DNA from: Rhinopomastus cyanomelas
Taxonomy: Eukaryota; Chordata; Aves; Bucerotiformes; Rhinopomastidae
Assembly (NCBI GenBank): GCA_013400115.1
Contig: VXBP01000402.1
Coordinates: 186,001 to 250,000 of the forward strand
Length of the DNA stretch: 64,000 nt
Direction: 5' to 3'
The notes below the pieces were generated by a model. The model did not search any database and was not told the origin of the DNA. It saw only the letters and a program-made list of their open reading frames with translations. Within the stretch, counting starts at the first letter, position 1, and each line of letters opens with the position of its first letter. The translations under genes were made by a program, and so were the position numbers. Positions 1-12,370 of the stretch are shown piece by piece.

Positions 1-911
1 TTAATTTAGCTCCGTCATAACCTGGCCATCGATTCTCTAGCAAATATATATCAGAATAAAACCAGAATAATAGCTGACGTTGTGAAAATTATTTATTGAA
101 TATAGAAGATCCAGAAGCTGAAAATGAAAATACGTGGTGAAAGTCCATCTTGATGGTTCTTGGTTTGTATGATTTGGTAGAAGAACATCTATGGCTTATT
201 GTCATGGAGAGAGCTAAGAAATTGCACTTCAGGTACAGCTGTGTTTTCCTGTAGTCCCTTTCCTAATAGCTCTCAAAGCATTCTTTCAGAGAAACAACAA
301 ATATGAATTATTTGTATAATTCTACAAAAAAAATACCTATCTTTAGCTGCATGGTGCAAAAGTTCTGCCTAGGCACCCTTCTCCATAGAACAGAGTCTGC
401 TAGGCTCAGAGTTTCTGATGGATGAATTTCATCCTGTTTCAAGTGGGGCCATCCAGGACTGCAGCCATTTAGCAGACAAATGAATATACAGAACCATTAA
501 AACATTAAATACTCATGCATGTGTTTAACTGCAAGTACATGACTAATCTTTTTGATTCCAGAGGCAGCAAGGCATACATCTTAAGCAGGTACTTAAGAAT
601 TGTGTTGAATGGAGATCACAGAGCATTATTTCTTTCACTGGAGTGTTAGATGGTGCAATTGTCACAGGGATTATCACTCTCATGTGGAGAGCAGGGCTGC
701 AGTCACACTGCCCCCCTTGTGCACTCTCACAGTATTCTCCACATAACAGTATGTGCTCCATGACCTGTTTGGACCCCCTATAGGCACCTGTGGGAGACAC
801 CCTGGAAGAAATACGTGATGACTCTTCTGAGCTGTCCAAGCTGATTTGATGCTGGGAGGGAGAAAAGCTGGATGGAAAATGGAAAAAACAAAAGAGAAAA
901 TCCAAGGCTGT
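1..911. other. Unique DNA, no gene seen
   Basis: AT-rich sequence without a recognisable repeat. Two overlapping minus-strand open frames near the right side (about 120 and 79 codons) have no recognisable domain, signal peptide or codon pattern and look like chance. A TGACGT half-site occurs near position 74, a weak observation on its own. Confidence 0.6.
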
Positions 912-962
912 GGGATCATAGGATCATAGGATCATAGGATGTTAGGGGTTGGAAGGGATCTT
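912..962 (-). mobile_element. CR1 LINE 3' tail, very short fragment
   Basis: Three copies of an 8-bp unit (ggatcata) followed by 'ggttggaagggatc' read as the reverse complement of a CR1 3' end, so the element lies on the minus strand with its 3' terminus at the left. Only about 50 bp survive. CR1 copies are normally 5'-truncated, because reverse transcription starts at the 3' end and stops early. Confidence 0.8.
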
Positions 963-1853
963 GCTGGCAGAAGCAACGCTGAATTTTTTGTGCTGTATTT
1001 CATAGAAAGGAGCAAATTCCATCCTGCACATAAGTCAGGGAGCAGTGACCAGCAGGTTTGTTATAAGTAGATGATGTTGCTGTTGCTGGATCAATACATA
1101 GCTGGTGACTGCTGTTGTTGAAGGTACTCAGATACCTTATAATACAGGACAGATGTGCAAGTGCCAGGCTGAATCAGTGGACATCAGCTGAATCAGTTGA
1201 CCGTCATTCGTAGCTCTTGGCTTCTGGCATAAAGCAGGGAGCTAACACTGCAAAGGCAGAAAACTTTACTGGAGAAAAGTTACATCATCATTTGCAGAGT
1301 AACCTTTACACTGAGAGTAAAAGGATTTTTCATAGGGACAAAAGGCAAAGGCTAGGATCTCACTGTGAAACTTCCCATCCCTTTTACTTCTGTCCTCATT
1401 TAAATGAAATAGGGGGGCCCATTTGCAGCCAACAAAATTAGTTAAAAGCTACTCACATAAAGACAGGGGTTTCAATGAAATCAAACCCATATATTATCTC
1501 ATAGGAACAGTTGCCCACAGTTAATTTCCAGGTTAATAGGCTGTTATTGCCATTTTCAAATTAAAGCAATTAAAAGTAATATTCTTATATTACTTATAAG
1601 GAGGGCAACTAGGCATTGTATTGTCAGCTTACTTTGTTCAGTGTTCTTAGTTGAAGAGTATTTAGTATAAATTATTTTAGGCAAAGGTGGAAGGAGTCTC
1701 CCTACAGAAAAAACCGTGAATTTGGCTCCGAATAAAAGGTAGATTTTATATTAAATTTTGACATAATAAACTCTACCCCTTAATGTGTGAGTTGTGTAAA
1801 AATGTCTAAATATACTTTTATTGTACATCAGAGTTGTTTTGCTGTAGATGTTG
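963..1853. other. Unique DNA, no gene seen
   Basis: Contains an 11-bp direct repeat (gctgaatcagt at 1168-1178 and 1187-1197) and an AT-rich patch around 1550-1620. A 74-codon plus-strand open frame (1217-1441) resembles nothing I know and is probably chance. Confidence 0.6.
1168..1205. repeat. Imperfect 19-bp tandem duplication
   Basis: The 11-mer gctgaatcagt is repeated exactly at a 19-bp spacing, with weaker agreement in the rest of the unit. It is a small local duplication without an evident function. Confidence 0.6.
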
Positions 1854-2006
1854 AATCACAGAATCACAGAGCATTAGGGATTGGAAGAGACTTTGAAAGA
1901 TCATCTAGTCCAATCCCCCTGCTAGAGCAGGATCACCTAGACCAAGCTGCATAGAACATATCCAGGTAGGTTTTACACGTCTGCAGAGACAGAGACTCCA
2001 CAACCT
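1854..2006 (-). mobile_element. CR1 LINE 3' fragment
   Basis: Starts with the tail 'aatcacagaatcacag', then 'attagggattggaagaga', 'gatcatctagtccaatcccc', 'gatcacctagaccaag' and 'agactccacaacc', in the same order as the other minus-strand copies in this window. About 150 bp remain. The match fades after 'cacaacc'. It belongs to the commonest CR1 group of the window. Confidence 0.92.
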
Positions 2007-5000
2007 TTTATGCTTTCCATGAAGCTTGTGTAATATTAATTACACAAATTAAATTATTAAACCATAATCCCTTCCTCAAAAGCTTTTTATGGACAATCTC
2101 TGAATACTTCCAGTTCTTTACTGCAAGAAGATCTACACCATATAAGCAAAAATCTGATCTAGGAGAAACAATATGATTTCTCTAGGGGAATTATCATAGC
2201 ATATGAACTAGAAAACATTACTTTCCCCTTGTAAAATGGCATGACTGTAACATATATCCCACTTCAATTAGAAACTGTCTTTTTTAGATCGTCATGTCAG
2301 CCTGCACTTGTGAAAGCAGTTTTGACAGATCTGGGGCAAATTTAAAAGCAGACAGTTACCCTTTGAATTCTCAAGCACACAATAATGTTGCAGAAAGGAC
2401 ATTTTTTGTTTTAAGAAGACAAAGAGCTAAGCCAATCCTCCTTATTTGTCCTGCTTTGGTGGATAGATGCAGATGTGTTCCCCAACAGCAGAGTGCCCTA
2501 CTCAGCTGCTGTGATGAACTTAGGAGACAAGAGCAATGCAACGTTTCTGATGACATTGTTTCTGCCTGATGAAATGTTCTCCAAGTTTACTATTTTTCTA
2601 AGGTGACCGATTTGACAGAAGACCTTGTCACTGTGCTGGAAAAGTTTTACTGAACAGGGTGTGTTGATTTCGGCTGCAGTTGGCCATCAGTCATGGGCCA
2701 CACATCCTGACCTGTGAATGGACCTCATGGTGATGAGATCCTGATGTTTCTGTGTCTTTACGGATCTACAGCACAGATCTGGACTACAGCAAGAGGGATT
2801 CAGTCCCTGACATTCCTCTTCACAGGCCCACAGACTGTCTTTTGATTTATGGGAGACATTGATTCACCATCCCTCATACCAGCAAACTTTTTTATCCCTG
2901 AGAAAACACCTGTGGCTCTTGTTTAAGACCTGTGTAAGTTTTGACATGTGCCTAAATAATGCTTCATTTTGAAAGGTATAAAAAATGACCTTGTAATGCA
3001 GCCTTTCCAGTCATTGGCATGTATTCACCAAGTGGGCCAACATAAATAAGAAAGTGGCAAAGGTCACTGTTGATTTCAATCATTCTAGGATATGAAATCC
3101 TTGATAAAATTCATCCTCTGGGATCTGGCTCAAAGACTCAGATGTGAAATACACCTGTCTTCAGAGGATTCTGGTTCTAGTCAAGCAAAAATAAAAGCAA
3201 AGCCATACCAAGCACTGTTGATTGAAAGCACATGAGATGTTCTTTGGCACCATGGAGGGGCATAAAGGAGTGGACTTCCCAATCCCAGTGAAGTTCGATT
3301 TGAAGTGCACGTGGTGCTTTAGGGTTGTGCTGCACACAAATAAGGGACATTCCTTCGTATACCCAAAGGCCAGCTCAAGACCTCTGCTCTTCTCAGGTCT
3401 CATCAAACTTGCTTTGGCAGTGCCAATTGTCGTTCCATCTTTGGGCAGAGCCTTGCCAGAGGGACAGAATGGTGGTGAGGAGGATGTAGACTGGCTTCTA
3501 CTCTGCACAGAGCCTTAAAAATATATGAGGAACATGATAGAGTACTTCTTACGATCAACAAGTGACACTTTGTCTTTCAGATTAAAGTTTTTTATTAAAA
3601 TGGGCATTTCTGGCCCAAATATTGGCAGCCACATGACTGCTGAAATGTGACATCATTTATGACTACAGCAGTAAGGAGTTCACTGTCCATAATCATAAAA
3701 TAAATTCCAGTCTTGATTTGATATCGATTTAACAGTCAGCATCAGTTTGCCCTTTAATATTAAACAAAGTATGTCAGGTTGAAGTATTAAAAGTATTCTT
3801 CCTCTGGGTTTCTCCATGGATATTTCCTCTAATTCTTACAAGCAGCAATACCCAGCAGACAGTGGGTTCAGACCTCCATCCTGTAACACCACTTCTCTGG
3901 AGCAGCTGTCCTTGTTATCTTGCACTGCCCTGTACAGGCAATTCCATTCCTCACTCTTTTGCCTCTCACACAGACAAAGGCTATTTTCTGCCAGAAGTCT
4001 TCTGTTACAGTAATTGCCAAAGATTGGCTAATCCAGTCTTCATTTCTTTTTGCAGACGTGCTGCTAGTTTCTAGCCCTGTGCTCAGCTCTCCCTCCCCAG
4101 CCATCCCAGTTCTAATGGCTTTAGTCTATCCTTGCAAGTCTCATTTATTTTCTTGCTTCTTTTTGACACGGGTGATACAACACATGACCTCTGATTTGTC
4201 TGTCTCCTGCCCCCCATGTTTCTGATATTCATTAAGGAGATGTTCACTTTTCCAGCCCTGCTTTTCCCCTTAGTGAGCTATACTCAGAGAGTCACATCAA
4301 TGTCTCTTTTAATAGAAGTTTCTTACTTCCTGTCCTACTTTGAGTCTTCAACCCCTGACACTCCCATATCTGAATTTAATCTCCAGTGTTTTTCTTCCTG
4401 GCTTTAGCTGTAATTCTTATACCATCTTTTGCGCCTTTGTTTAAAATGTAACTGAAACCCTACAATAACTGATGGTCTTTGAGACATCAGGAGGGACCTG
4501 GTCTTTCCAGGAATCTTTTACAGTTGATCCCATAGAATTCCAGAATTACACTTGAGACAATGCTACTAACATCAAGTGAGGTCAGTTTTGACAATTTACT
4601 GCCGTTGTGAGCTGAAATATCCTGGTAGCAGTAAACAACATCTTTCTTTCAGTATCTTTTGGTGTCCAGGACTAAACCCTTCTTGGCATTAAAGACAGAG
4701 GCAACACTGTGACCTGATATAGAGCCTTAGTAGCCCCTCTCTGTACTGTTTGTTCTCTGAGAGGATGTTTTAGGAGAGCTGAGAAGGAAAGGGTTGTCCC
4801 TTTGAGTTCTAAGGATATGACAGTTGGGAAAATTTGTATTCTCACTGTATTGTGCAGTTGTTGGCATGGCAAGCCTCCTGGGACATCTTTGAATGTTTTT
4901 TACTTTAGTTTTTCAATAAATATCAGCACTGCTGAAAATCCAAGATAACATTATGATACATCCTTAATGTGAACGAAGTAAACACATGCATTAGCAAACT

Positions 5001-5505
5001 GCTTGTCTAGTTAAACATGTCTTGCCTTTGCTATGTCCATCCTTGCTACCACTTCCTTTTGTTTAACACAGTGAACTAGGCTTAATTTGATCAGACCTTT
5101 TAAATCCAAGCGTGGTTGGGAGTGCTGAACACAGAAGAGTTGTTGTCTCTGGCTCAGAAAGCAGAAAATTGTGGGTGAGAGACGTCTAAACTCCATTTTG
5201 GTCTTCTGCTCAGTCTCTTTTTAAAGTCATATATGGAAACAGCTGGTTTGTGATATTTTCCCATGACATGTTTAACACGTCTTGGAAATGAAGCTGACTT
5301 GAAATAAATGCCTTGTGACCATTGTATAGATTTTCGGTGCTCAAGGTGGAAAACATGGAAGTGAGAAAGGAACAATACAATCAGAGATCGACAGGAGCTA
5401 CTAGTTTGTAAAATTATTTCTACTTTAACTCTCCCTGCTGTTAGGACTACTGAAAAGTCCCTTTTGGTTATTGCAGCTGAGGGGCTATGGCCACAGTGAG
5501 CAGTG
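2007..5505. other. Unique DNA, no gene seen
   Basis: About 3.5 kb with no recognised repeat. It carries many overlapping short open frames on both strands (for example 2294-2569 plus; 3161-3508 minus against 3222-3518 plus; 3816-4225 plus in several frames). Overlap on both strands and the absence of known domains or of a consistent exon-like arrangement argue against coding. No splice-bounded segment stood out. Confidence 0.55.
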
Positions 5506-5830
5506 TCACAGAATCACAGAACATTAGGGATTGGAAGGGACCTCGAAAGATCATCCAGTCCAATCCCCCTGCCACAGCAGGATCACCTAGACCAAGTCAC
5601 ACAGGAACACATCCAGGCGGGTTTTAAATGTCTCCAGAGAAGGAGACTTCACAACCCCCTGGTCAGCCCGTTTCAGTGCTCTGACACCCTCACTGTGAAG
5701 AAGTTCCTTTTCATATTTATGTAGAACCTCCTATGTTCCAGCTTATACCCATTGGCCTTTGTCCTATCATTAGATGACACTGAGCAGATCCTGGCTCCAT
5801 CCTTCTGACACCAGCCCTTCGCATAGCTAC
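5506..5830 (-). mobile_element. CR1 LINE 3' fragment, about 325 bp
   Basis: Begins 'tcacagaatcacagaaca' and continues through the standard CR1 blocks to 'aagaagttccttttcata', 'cttatacccattggc' and 'tatcattagatgacactga'. Read in the sense direction it includes the C-terminal coding tail of CR1 ORF2 (an 'INMKRNFFTVRV'-like stretch), followed by an in-frame stop where related copies have a tryptophan codon, so it is decayed. A 73-codon plus-strand open frame here is an antisense artefact of the repeat. Confidence 0.95.
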
Positions 5831-6010
5831 CTGTGGCTTATGACCTTTGCTTCCTCATTGCTTTTGGTGACATTTGGTCATGCACTTGTTCATGCTACTT
5901 GCTCGTGTCCAGCCCGCAGTCACCGATGTTGTAGCTGGGAGCCAATAAATGCAAATTCCACTCATAAATTTCATCCAAGGCAAGTTTTAAATCCGTTTAG
6001 ATGAACCAGG

Positions 6011-6032
6011 CTTCAGATCTTCTTCAGATCTT
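6011..6032. repeat. 11-bp perfect tandem duplication
   Basis: The unit cttcagatctt occurs twice in a row. It is probably a replication-slippage product. Confidence 0.85.
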
Positions 6033-8528
6033 GCTGCCTGAAATAATACATTGCCATCACTCCCTGGAAGCAAATCAGGTATAATTCAGTTGTTCTGTAT
6101 CATCTACATATTCCCCAAATGGTGAATAAGTTTAATTTTATCCTGTGATTACCCAAAAGTGATCAGGAAAAGAATGGCCCAATACTGATATTTCCATCGT
6201 CTTGGCCTGGTGACAGCCCATCATTTACCTGCAGCAATATGATTCTGAGAATCCTCAGGACCAGTTGAAAATAAAGATTTAATGATTGAATTATATACTG
6301 TCTGTGATAGAAAATAATATAAGACAACTGACTTGGCTATCAGACAGATTACCTAAGCCCACGTTAAGTGGTAGAATAAAAATGAGTGATATTCCTCCTT
6401 GACTTAAACACAGCACTAAGTAGTATGCCCTTGAATTCAGCATAAAGCAATTTCCTTCTCTTTGGTAAGAGCTAGGGGGCATTCCAAATGCAAATAGAGT
6501 CAGCTTTGCATTTTTAATATTTCTTATATACATAATTCACTGCCTCAGTTTAGAAATGTTATTGCTGCCTCTTCTGTGCATTTAAATTATTTTGCACCTC
6601 TGAACTTTCGTATTAACTTTAATGTCAGCTATTAAAACGTGTTTGGTATGGGTGACTCGTGCTTGTAGCTCTTGAAATTCATGGATTGCACAAAAGTGCA
6701 TCCAGCCACGAACACGCTGGGCACTTTAACCTGTGCTACTCCCTTCTCTGACATGCAGGGGGTTTACTCACTGCACACATGGTTATATCCAACCCCAAAA
6801 CTCAATAAGTAACAAATGGGAACGAGCGGAGGGCAATCAGTGTTAGAATATGACATCTGTGTGTTTCTACTCTACGTACATAACCTATGGGCTTAATGAA
6901 AATTCTAGGTGATCAGTAGGCAACCATGCTTTTTCTAAGTACCTTTCAATAGAATAGATATTCCAGATGGAAGAAGATACCCAAAATGGGAAAAAAGCCC
7001 ATCCTCATTCTAATGTGGGGTTAATTAATGCATTGCATAAAACCAGGGAGTGTGAGATTGCTCTGAGCAAGCTTTACTGATGTAAAGCAATGAATTGCGT
7101 GTTTCAGAGAAGAGAAGTGAATGTGGGCATCTTCTGTGGTCATGAGCACGTGAGAAGTTTTTCACTCTGGAGGAAATGGAGATGAAGATTTACAGCATCT
7201 TACTTGACTTATCTAAACTTCTTCAATCACAGTTAGCATTGGCAACTGTTTGAAACCGCAGATTTCAAGGAGGTGGCTGGGTAATGGGTTTGCCTTTGTG
7301 AGGACACTGCTCTGCCTGTCTCTTGCTTCATGCAGGAAGTGGTGCCAGAAATATCCTCTCTGTCAGTCCAACAATTCATTCCATTGGAGCAGGCAGGTGA
7401 AGATCCAGTTGTACTTCTGCAGGGAGAGGCAATAATAAATGTCCTAATTTCCTATCAGTTTACAACAGCGTAAGCTCTGTGGGACTGGAAAGTCCACCTC
7501 TCCATAGCCTGCACAGACTACAGGTTGCTGTAATCTGCAAAGGCAATGCAGGGGCTATAATAGGGATGACGGTCACAGGGAGGCAAGCAAAAGCCCCAGA
7601 GTGTTTCCTGACTGCAGATGAATGCCGTGCCAAGCTGGGTGCTGCTCTTACTGACAAGGAGATCGCTTCTGAGCTGATCGTGCCTTGGCAGTCAGCAGCC
7701 TAGAGCCCAGTCCTGTATCTTTCCTCCTAAATGGGTGGTGGGGTCAGTCTCCAGATTGAATTCTCTCCTGTCATCTGAAATAATTACCAGTGATGAAGCT
7801 ATAGAGGGAAACAAATGAGTTCGGGGAATGTGCTGATGTTACTGGTGGCACTGTGAGAGAGAAAAAACATGTTTTGATTTGCAGGCTGGCCAGCCATGAG
7901 TCACTAAGACAACGAGGACAGGACTTTACAAAGCTGATCTAGATGATATCAGAACATGAGGCGTACAGGAAAATGCATTGCACAGGTCTCTCAGCAGTGC
8001 CCACTGTGGTACATGGGGAGCCATGGCTGGAGCAATGCAAAGAGCTCACAGTGAAGTCAGAGATCCAGATGAGAAGTGAGCGGGGCTGCCCACATTCCCA
8101 TCCCGCGGTAGTGCATTGCTGTCCTTGAAGTGGGGTGTTGTAACTGACCCTGCAACTGCTCCAGGGCTTTTTCCAGGTAAATGAGAATAAGTTCATTTTT
8201 ATCACCCCAAGAACCCCTGTCATCTGACTGTGCCTGTAGCGATTCACCCCATTTAATGCAATAGGTAAAGCAGCTAACTTGTAATGGCAGCAGCTGCTCT
8301 GCAAGTGGAAACCTGTCTTGAACCTAACATTTTGGTTTGTTGGACCAACTAAATGAAAGAGAAGAATTCAATTTGGTTACTATTATGAGTTTAAATGCCA
8401 AAATAAACACCATTGAGTAACTTAACACAAAATCTCCAAACTGAGATGTGAAAAGGAAAAACAGCAGTAGTTAGTTTTGTGGCCCTTGTAAGAGGAAGCC
8501 TTGGGCTGGGTTCATGCTGACTATTAGG

Positions 8529-8600
8529 TAGCCTTGAGGTCAGGGCACTCACCTAAAAGGGGATGATGTGGGTTCCCTCTCCCAAACCCATGTCCTCAAG
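8529..8600 (+). mobile_element. Possible tRNA-derived SINE remnant
   Basis: 'tagccttgagg' (8529-8539) is one mismatch from the tRNA A-box pattern TRGYNNANNGG and is followed by 'cagggcactcacc'. About 40 nt later 'ggttccctct' is a degenerate B-box. The spacing suits a pol III internal promoter. The remnant is too decayed to name a family: it could be an old amniote tRNA-SINE or a chance resemblance. Confidence 0.3.
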
Positions 8601-11004
8601 GAAAGCCTTCACTTCCTAGAGATAAGGCTGTATCACATTTGGGAGGCAGCACAATGTTTATGTTGATCTTTCTGAATAAATTGGTGAAAACAGGTTCCAT
8701 ATCTTCCACCCCAAATATCCTACCTGGCAACACAGGGGGTTGTTTGCTAATACATTTGGAGAAATATCTTTCAGCATATACACAATAGAAGAACAGAAAT
8801 TTTCAGCTAAAGATTCCTATGAAAATCTGGACTACTCTAGGTGTTGGAATTGGTTAAAATACTTCACTCTGGTTTGCAAGAATTTTGAGGATAAATTGGT
8901 ACTACAGACAGTACTAAATGCAGTCTTTTCTGTAAGTACTGGTGCATTCCTACTATTTAGTAATTTATTTTCTGGAGTGGCTTGTAGCATATGTGTCTGC
9001 ATACCACAGAAAAGCCCATGTTCATGCCAGATGTTAAGTCTGCCTCTGCCCATGTCTTCTCATTTCCCTGTGCTTTAGAAAAAGCTGTAATTCTTTAAAG
9101 AGTGACCTCCTAAGGCAGCATCTCTCATCTTATTTATTTCTCAATTCTGCTGTCGGTCATTACATTAAAGGTTATTTTTTTAATGAACCACTGTGGGTAG
9201 GGAGAAATAACTTTTACCTTCTGTTCTAATTGATGAACGATGTGTGAACTAATCAGAAAGCTTTGCTATAGCCACCATTAAAGCAACAGATGTATGTGGC
9301 TCAGGAGAGATTTGTTGAACAGCTTCAACCTTTAAGTGCAGAGAATAAATGGGTGGTGACATCATTATACCCTGACAAATAGAAATTATATCATTCTCTT
9401 TTTTTCATTACTGATGGATGATTTATTTCCATGACTTTCATTTTCATAAGACCCATTCAATGTCTCTGAAGTTAAAGCCTTTAAAAATTGCAGTATGTGA
9501 CTAAAGTGATTATAGCAATTTGCACATGATCTGCAGCATGTTGTCTTCTGAGCTTCTCTCCTGAAAGCTGCTTTTAATAAAACAATGCTACCACGTGCAG
9601 TCTAGCAAGACAGAAAGAAACATTTGAAATTCATAATTGGGTTCATTTTTCAATCAGCCACAAAACCAGCGTATAAGGAGTCAGAGGACACTTGATGTGG
9701 TTATGTGGTATCTCCATCAGTTGCCATAGGATTTCATTTTTGCAATGAACTTAAAGCCCCAGAAGAGAGAGGCTTGTTCTGCACAGTAATTCTGTGCCAC
9801 AATAAACGAGCAAATACTCCCCTCTCACCCATATCTCCTCCATATATTTTGAGCTCTTACCTCGTTTGATTGCATTTCTTATATAGTCACTGAGATGGAT
9901 CAGAATTTCCCTGAAAATTTCAGTTATTACTGAAGATTGCATTTTTTCCCTCCCAGTTTTACTGCAGCTTACAAATCAAAACCTAAAAATAAAGTGTGCA
10001 TCTGTTTGGATAATCTATTTCCCCAGAACAGATTAAAATGACAGAATAAATCTTGGTAGTTCTTGGAAGAGCTTTGAATGAATTTCAACAAGAGATGAAA
10101 CAACATGAGTTTTGCTTGGCTAGGACCTAAATGAGGGAATTAAGCTGATGCTGTGTCAGGGCAAAGTTTGCAAAATAAAATAGGGGTCACTCGCATGTAC
10201 TACAGAATTATAAAGAGTAGATTAAAGGTGACATTTCTGCCTGAAGGCCTTTATGTACGCTGTGGTGGGGGTAAAGTGATCAATGTGAGCTACAAAAGAA
10301 AGCAGGAAGACAAGACAAGATTCACAGAGAAGATCTCATGGGTGCTGGCAGGATTCCTCTGCCCAAGGCCACAGCTTTGAAAGCAGGGCACCTCCTGGTA
10401 CCCTGGAGAAGGGGCAGTCAAGATGTGAATAAGGGGTTCTGGCTAGTTCTCTGTTCTACAGGTTCAAGGCAGGTGTTTCAGGCCAAAACTTTACAATATG
10501 AGAAAGCTTTAAAAAAAGAGAAGCTGAATGTGTGACCTGATCCTCAGAAAAGCTGATGAACTACTCCCAGCATGAACCCATTCATGACATGGTGACATGG
10601 CTTGCAAGAAGCTGGTGTCTGCCCCTGCTAATGCTACCAGCATTACTGCTGCTCCTGCCAGGAACAGTAACTGGAAAATAGCACTGGAGCACTCCCATTC
10701 TGGTTGAAAAGTAATATAAGTAAGTGTCTATGCACGTCTAAGTATGGTTTTGGGAGTCAAATCACTGTTCTTTTTGCTGTCAGCCAGAAGTCTTTAAAAC
10801 AGTAAATTATCCTAAGTGCAAGGAAAGACATAAAGATTGAATTGAAGGTAAATATAGAAAAGATAAGTGCTGTCACTAAATATAACTGACTACAACTAAA
10901 TCCACTTTGGAAAAAGCAGTGCTTAGCTTTGCCTGTTGTATTTGCCCTCAGGAACAGCAGGGAAAAAACTTGTGGTGTTTTTTACAAGAGAACTGGTACC
11001 AGAT

Positions 11005-11079
11005 AGAATCATAGAATCATTACGGATTGGAAGGGACGATCATTCAGGTCCCTTCTGGTCCTAAAAAATCTATGAATCT
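11005..11079. mobile_element. Two CR1-type 3' tails in inverted order
   Basis: The left arm (11005-11037) reads 'agaatcatagaatcat' then 'ggattggaagggac', a minus-strand CR1 3' end. After 10 nt the right arm (11048-11079) reads 'gtcccttctggtcct' then 'aatctatgaatct', a plus-strand CR1 3' end. The arms form an imperfect inverted repeat of about 32 bp. Possible origins are nested insertion of two tails, a local inversion, or snap-back during reverse transcription. Confidence 0.75.
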
Positions 11080-12239
11080 GGGAAATGATGCCTCGTTTCA
11101 CAATCTAACTAATTTAAAACACCCTTTAATTGTTGAACTAATCACATTTCTTGGAAATGCGGCTACATTCTGCAAAGATGTTAAACTGTATCATCAGTGC
11201 TTTATCAAAATGCACGGAAACAACAGTGTTTGTTACCAGAACTCTGCTTTGATATTCCTTCCAAAAGCTCACTAAACTCCAAAATACAGAAAACCACTCA
11301 GTGTTGCAGAATAAAATGGATATAAATTAATGCTCACCAAGGCAGCTCCTCGTGCGATCCCCTTTACCTTTGAAAGCAAAGAAGGCAGGAAGACCTCTCA
11401 GAAAGGGAGTAGTCTATCAGAGGATCATATATGTGCACACACATATACCTTAACATATATAAAAGTAAAGTTTTGGGGAGCAAGAGATGCTAAACGCTAG
11501 TAACTACTTCTAAATCATCTTAGACACATTTCAAAATACCTCTGAACATTTTCTGAATAATGAGATCACTTCTATCACACAACTTTTTGACTGGAGATCA
11601 CACCCTTACTCTACACACCATGGGGAGACCTTTGAGGCACAGATGAGCTTCAAACAAGGGTGTTTCTTAACACACTGATGGGCCAGACTACTCTTGTCTA
11701 TTGCATCCTGTTACATTTTGCTGTGGGAGATAGAAAGGTGCTCTAAAACCTTCAGGAACAACTTAAAGAGATGCTGCTACATTGCTATGGATTGGAAATG
11801 TATCTTTACAACAGAAAACATCATTTTGATGTTGTCTCTTTCAATGGCTAACCAAAGGGAGAGGGACTCATCCAACTTCCGTTTCCTGATGGTGCTGTAA
11901 AACAGGACCAATTAAACACGTCTGGTGAGGGTCCTGCTGAGCTCTGGTGTTGGTACTGCAAACCAGCATTTACCTTCCTGTACAGGCTGTACTGGAACAA
12001 AGCTCTTCTTCACAGAGGTACTTCTGTGTGAACAATAAGCTCACGCAGAAAAGGAAGAAAGTAATATTTTATGCCGAATGAGTGCAAGGTAGGACTGAAG
12101 TAAATGCAACGACTTGCTTGAGAAAGCAGGTTCAGTCAAAACTTCTGGTTTTGATGAGCTGACTTTCCGAAGAACTGGATGTGCTTTAGCCGTATCACTT
12201 CTGATTTATCTGCTGTTGCCAGATAAATTTTCTTGTGGG

Positions 12240-12370
12240 GGAAGACCAGAATTCTCTTTATTTAATGTACCATGTCTGGAATGTGGACTAGATTTAGCTA
12301 CATGTCGCTTATAATTATTTATGTAACTTATTAATCACGGGGCTGTCACTCAGCTGTTTATAAAACACAA
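12240..12370. promoter_or_regulatory. Candidate conserved noncoding element
   Basis: An AT-rich stretch with clustered homeodomain-type cores (ataattatttatg, ttattaatcac) next to 'ggggctgtcactcagc'. The mix of intact AT-rich cores and a non-repetitive GC-containing block resembles vertebrate noncoding enhancers. This is inference from texture only; no alignment was possible. Confidence 0.25.

Larger units (their letters stand above)
5831..11004. other. Unique DNA with one SINE-like remnant
   Basis: About 5.2 kb without a recognised gene. It contains an 11-bp tandem duplication at 6011-6032 and a possible tRNA-derived remnant at 8529-8600, both listed separately. Open frames such as 7479-7703 plus, 7939-8304 minus and 8740-9078 plus have no recognisable product and overlap frames on the other strand. 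Confidence 0.55.

Noticed and set aside
5503..5724. Plus-strand frame with an 'NHRTLGIGRDLE' peptide, also seen at 17.7, 49.8 and 61.6 kb
   Set aside because: The recurring peptide is the antisense translation of the CR1 3' tail, not a protein family.
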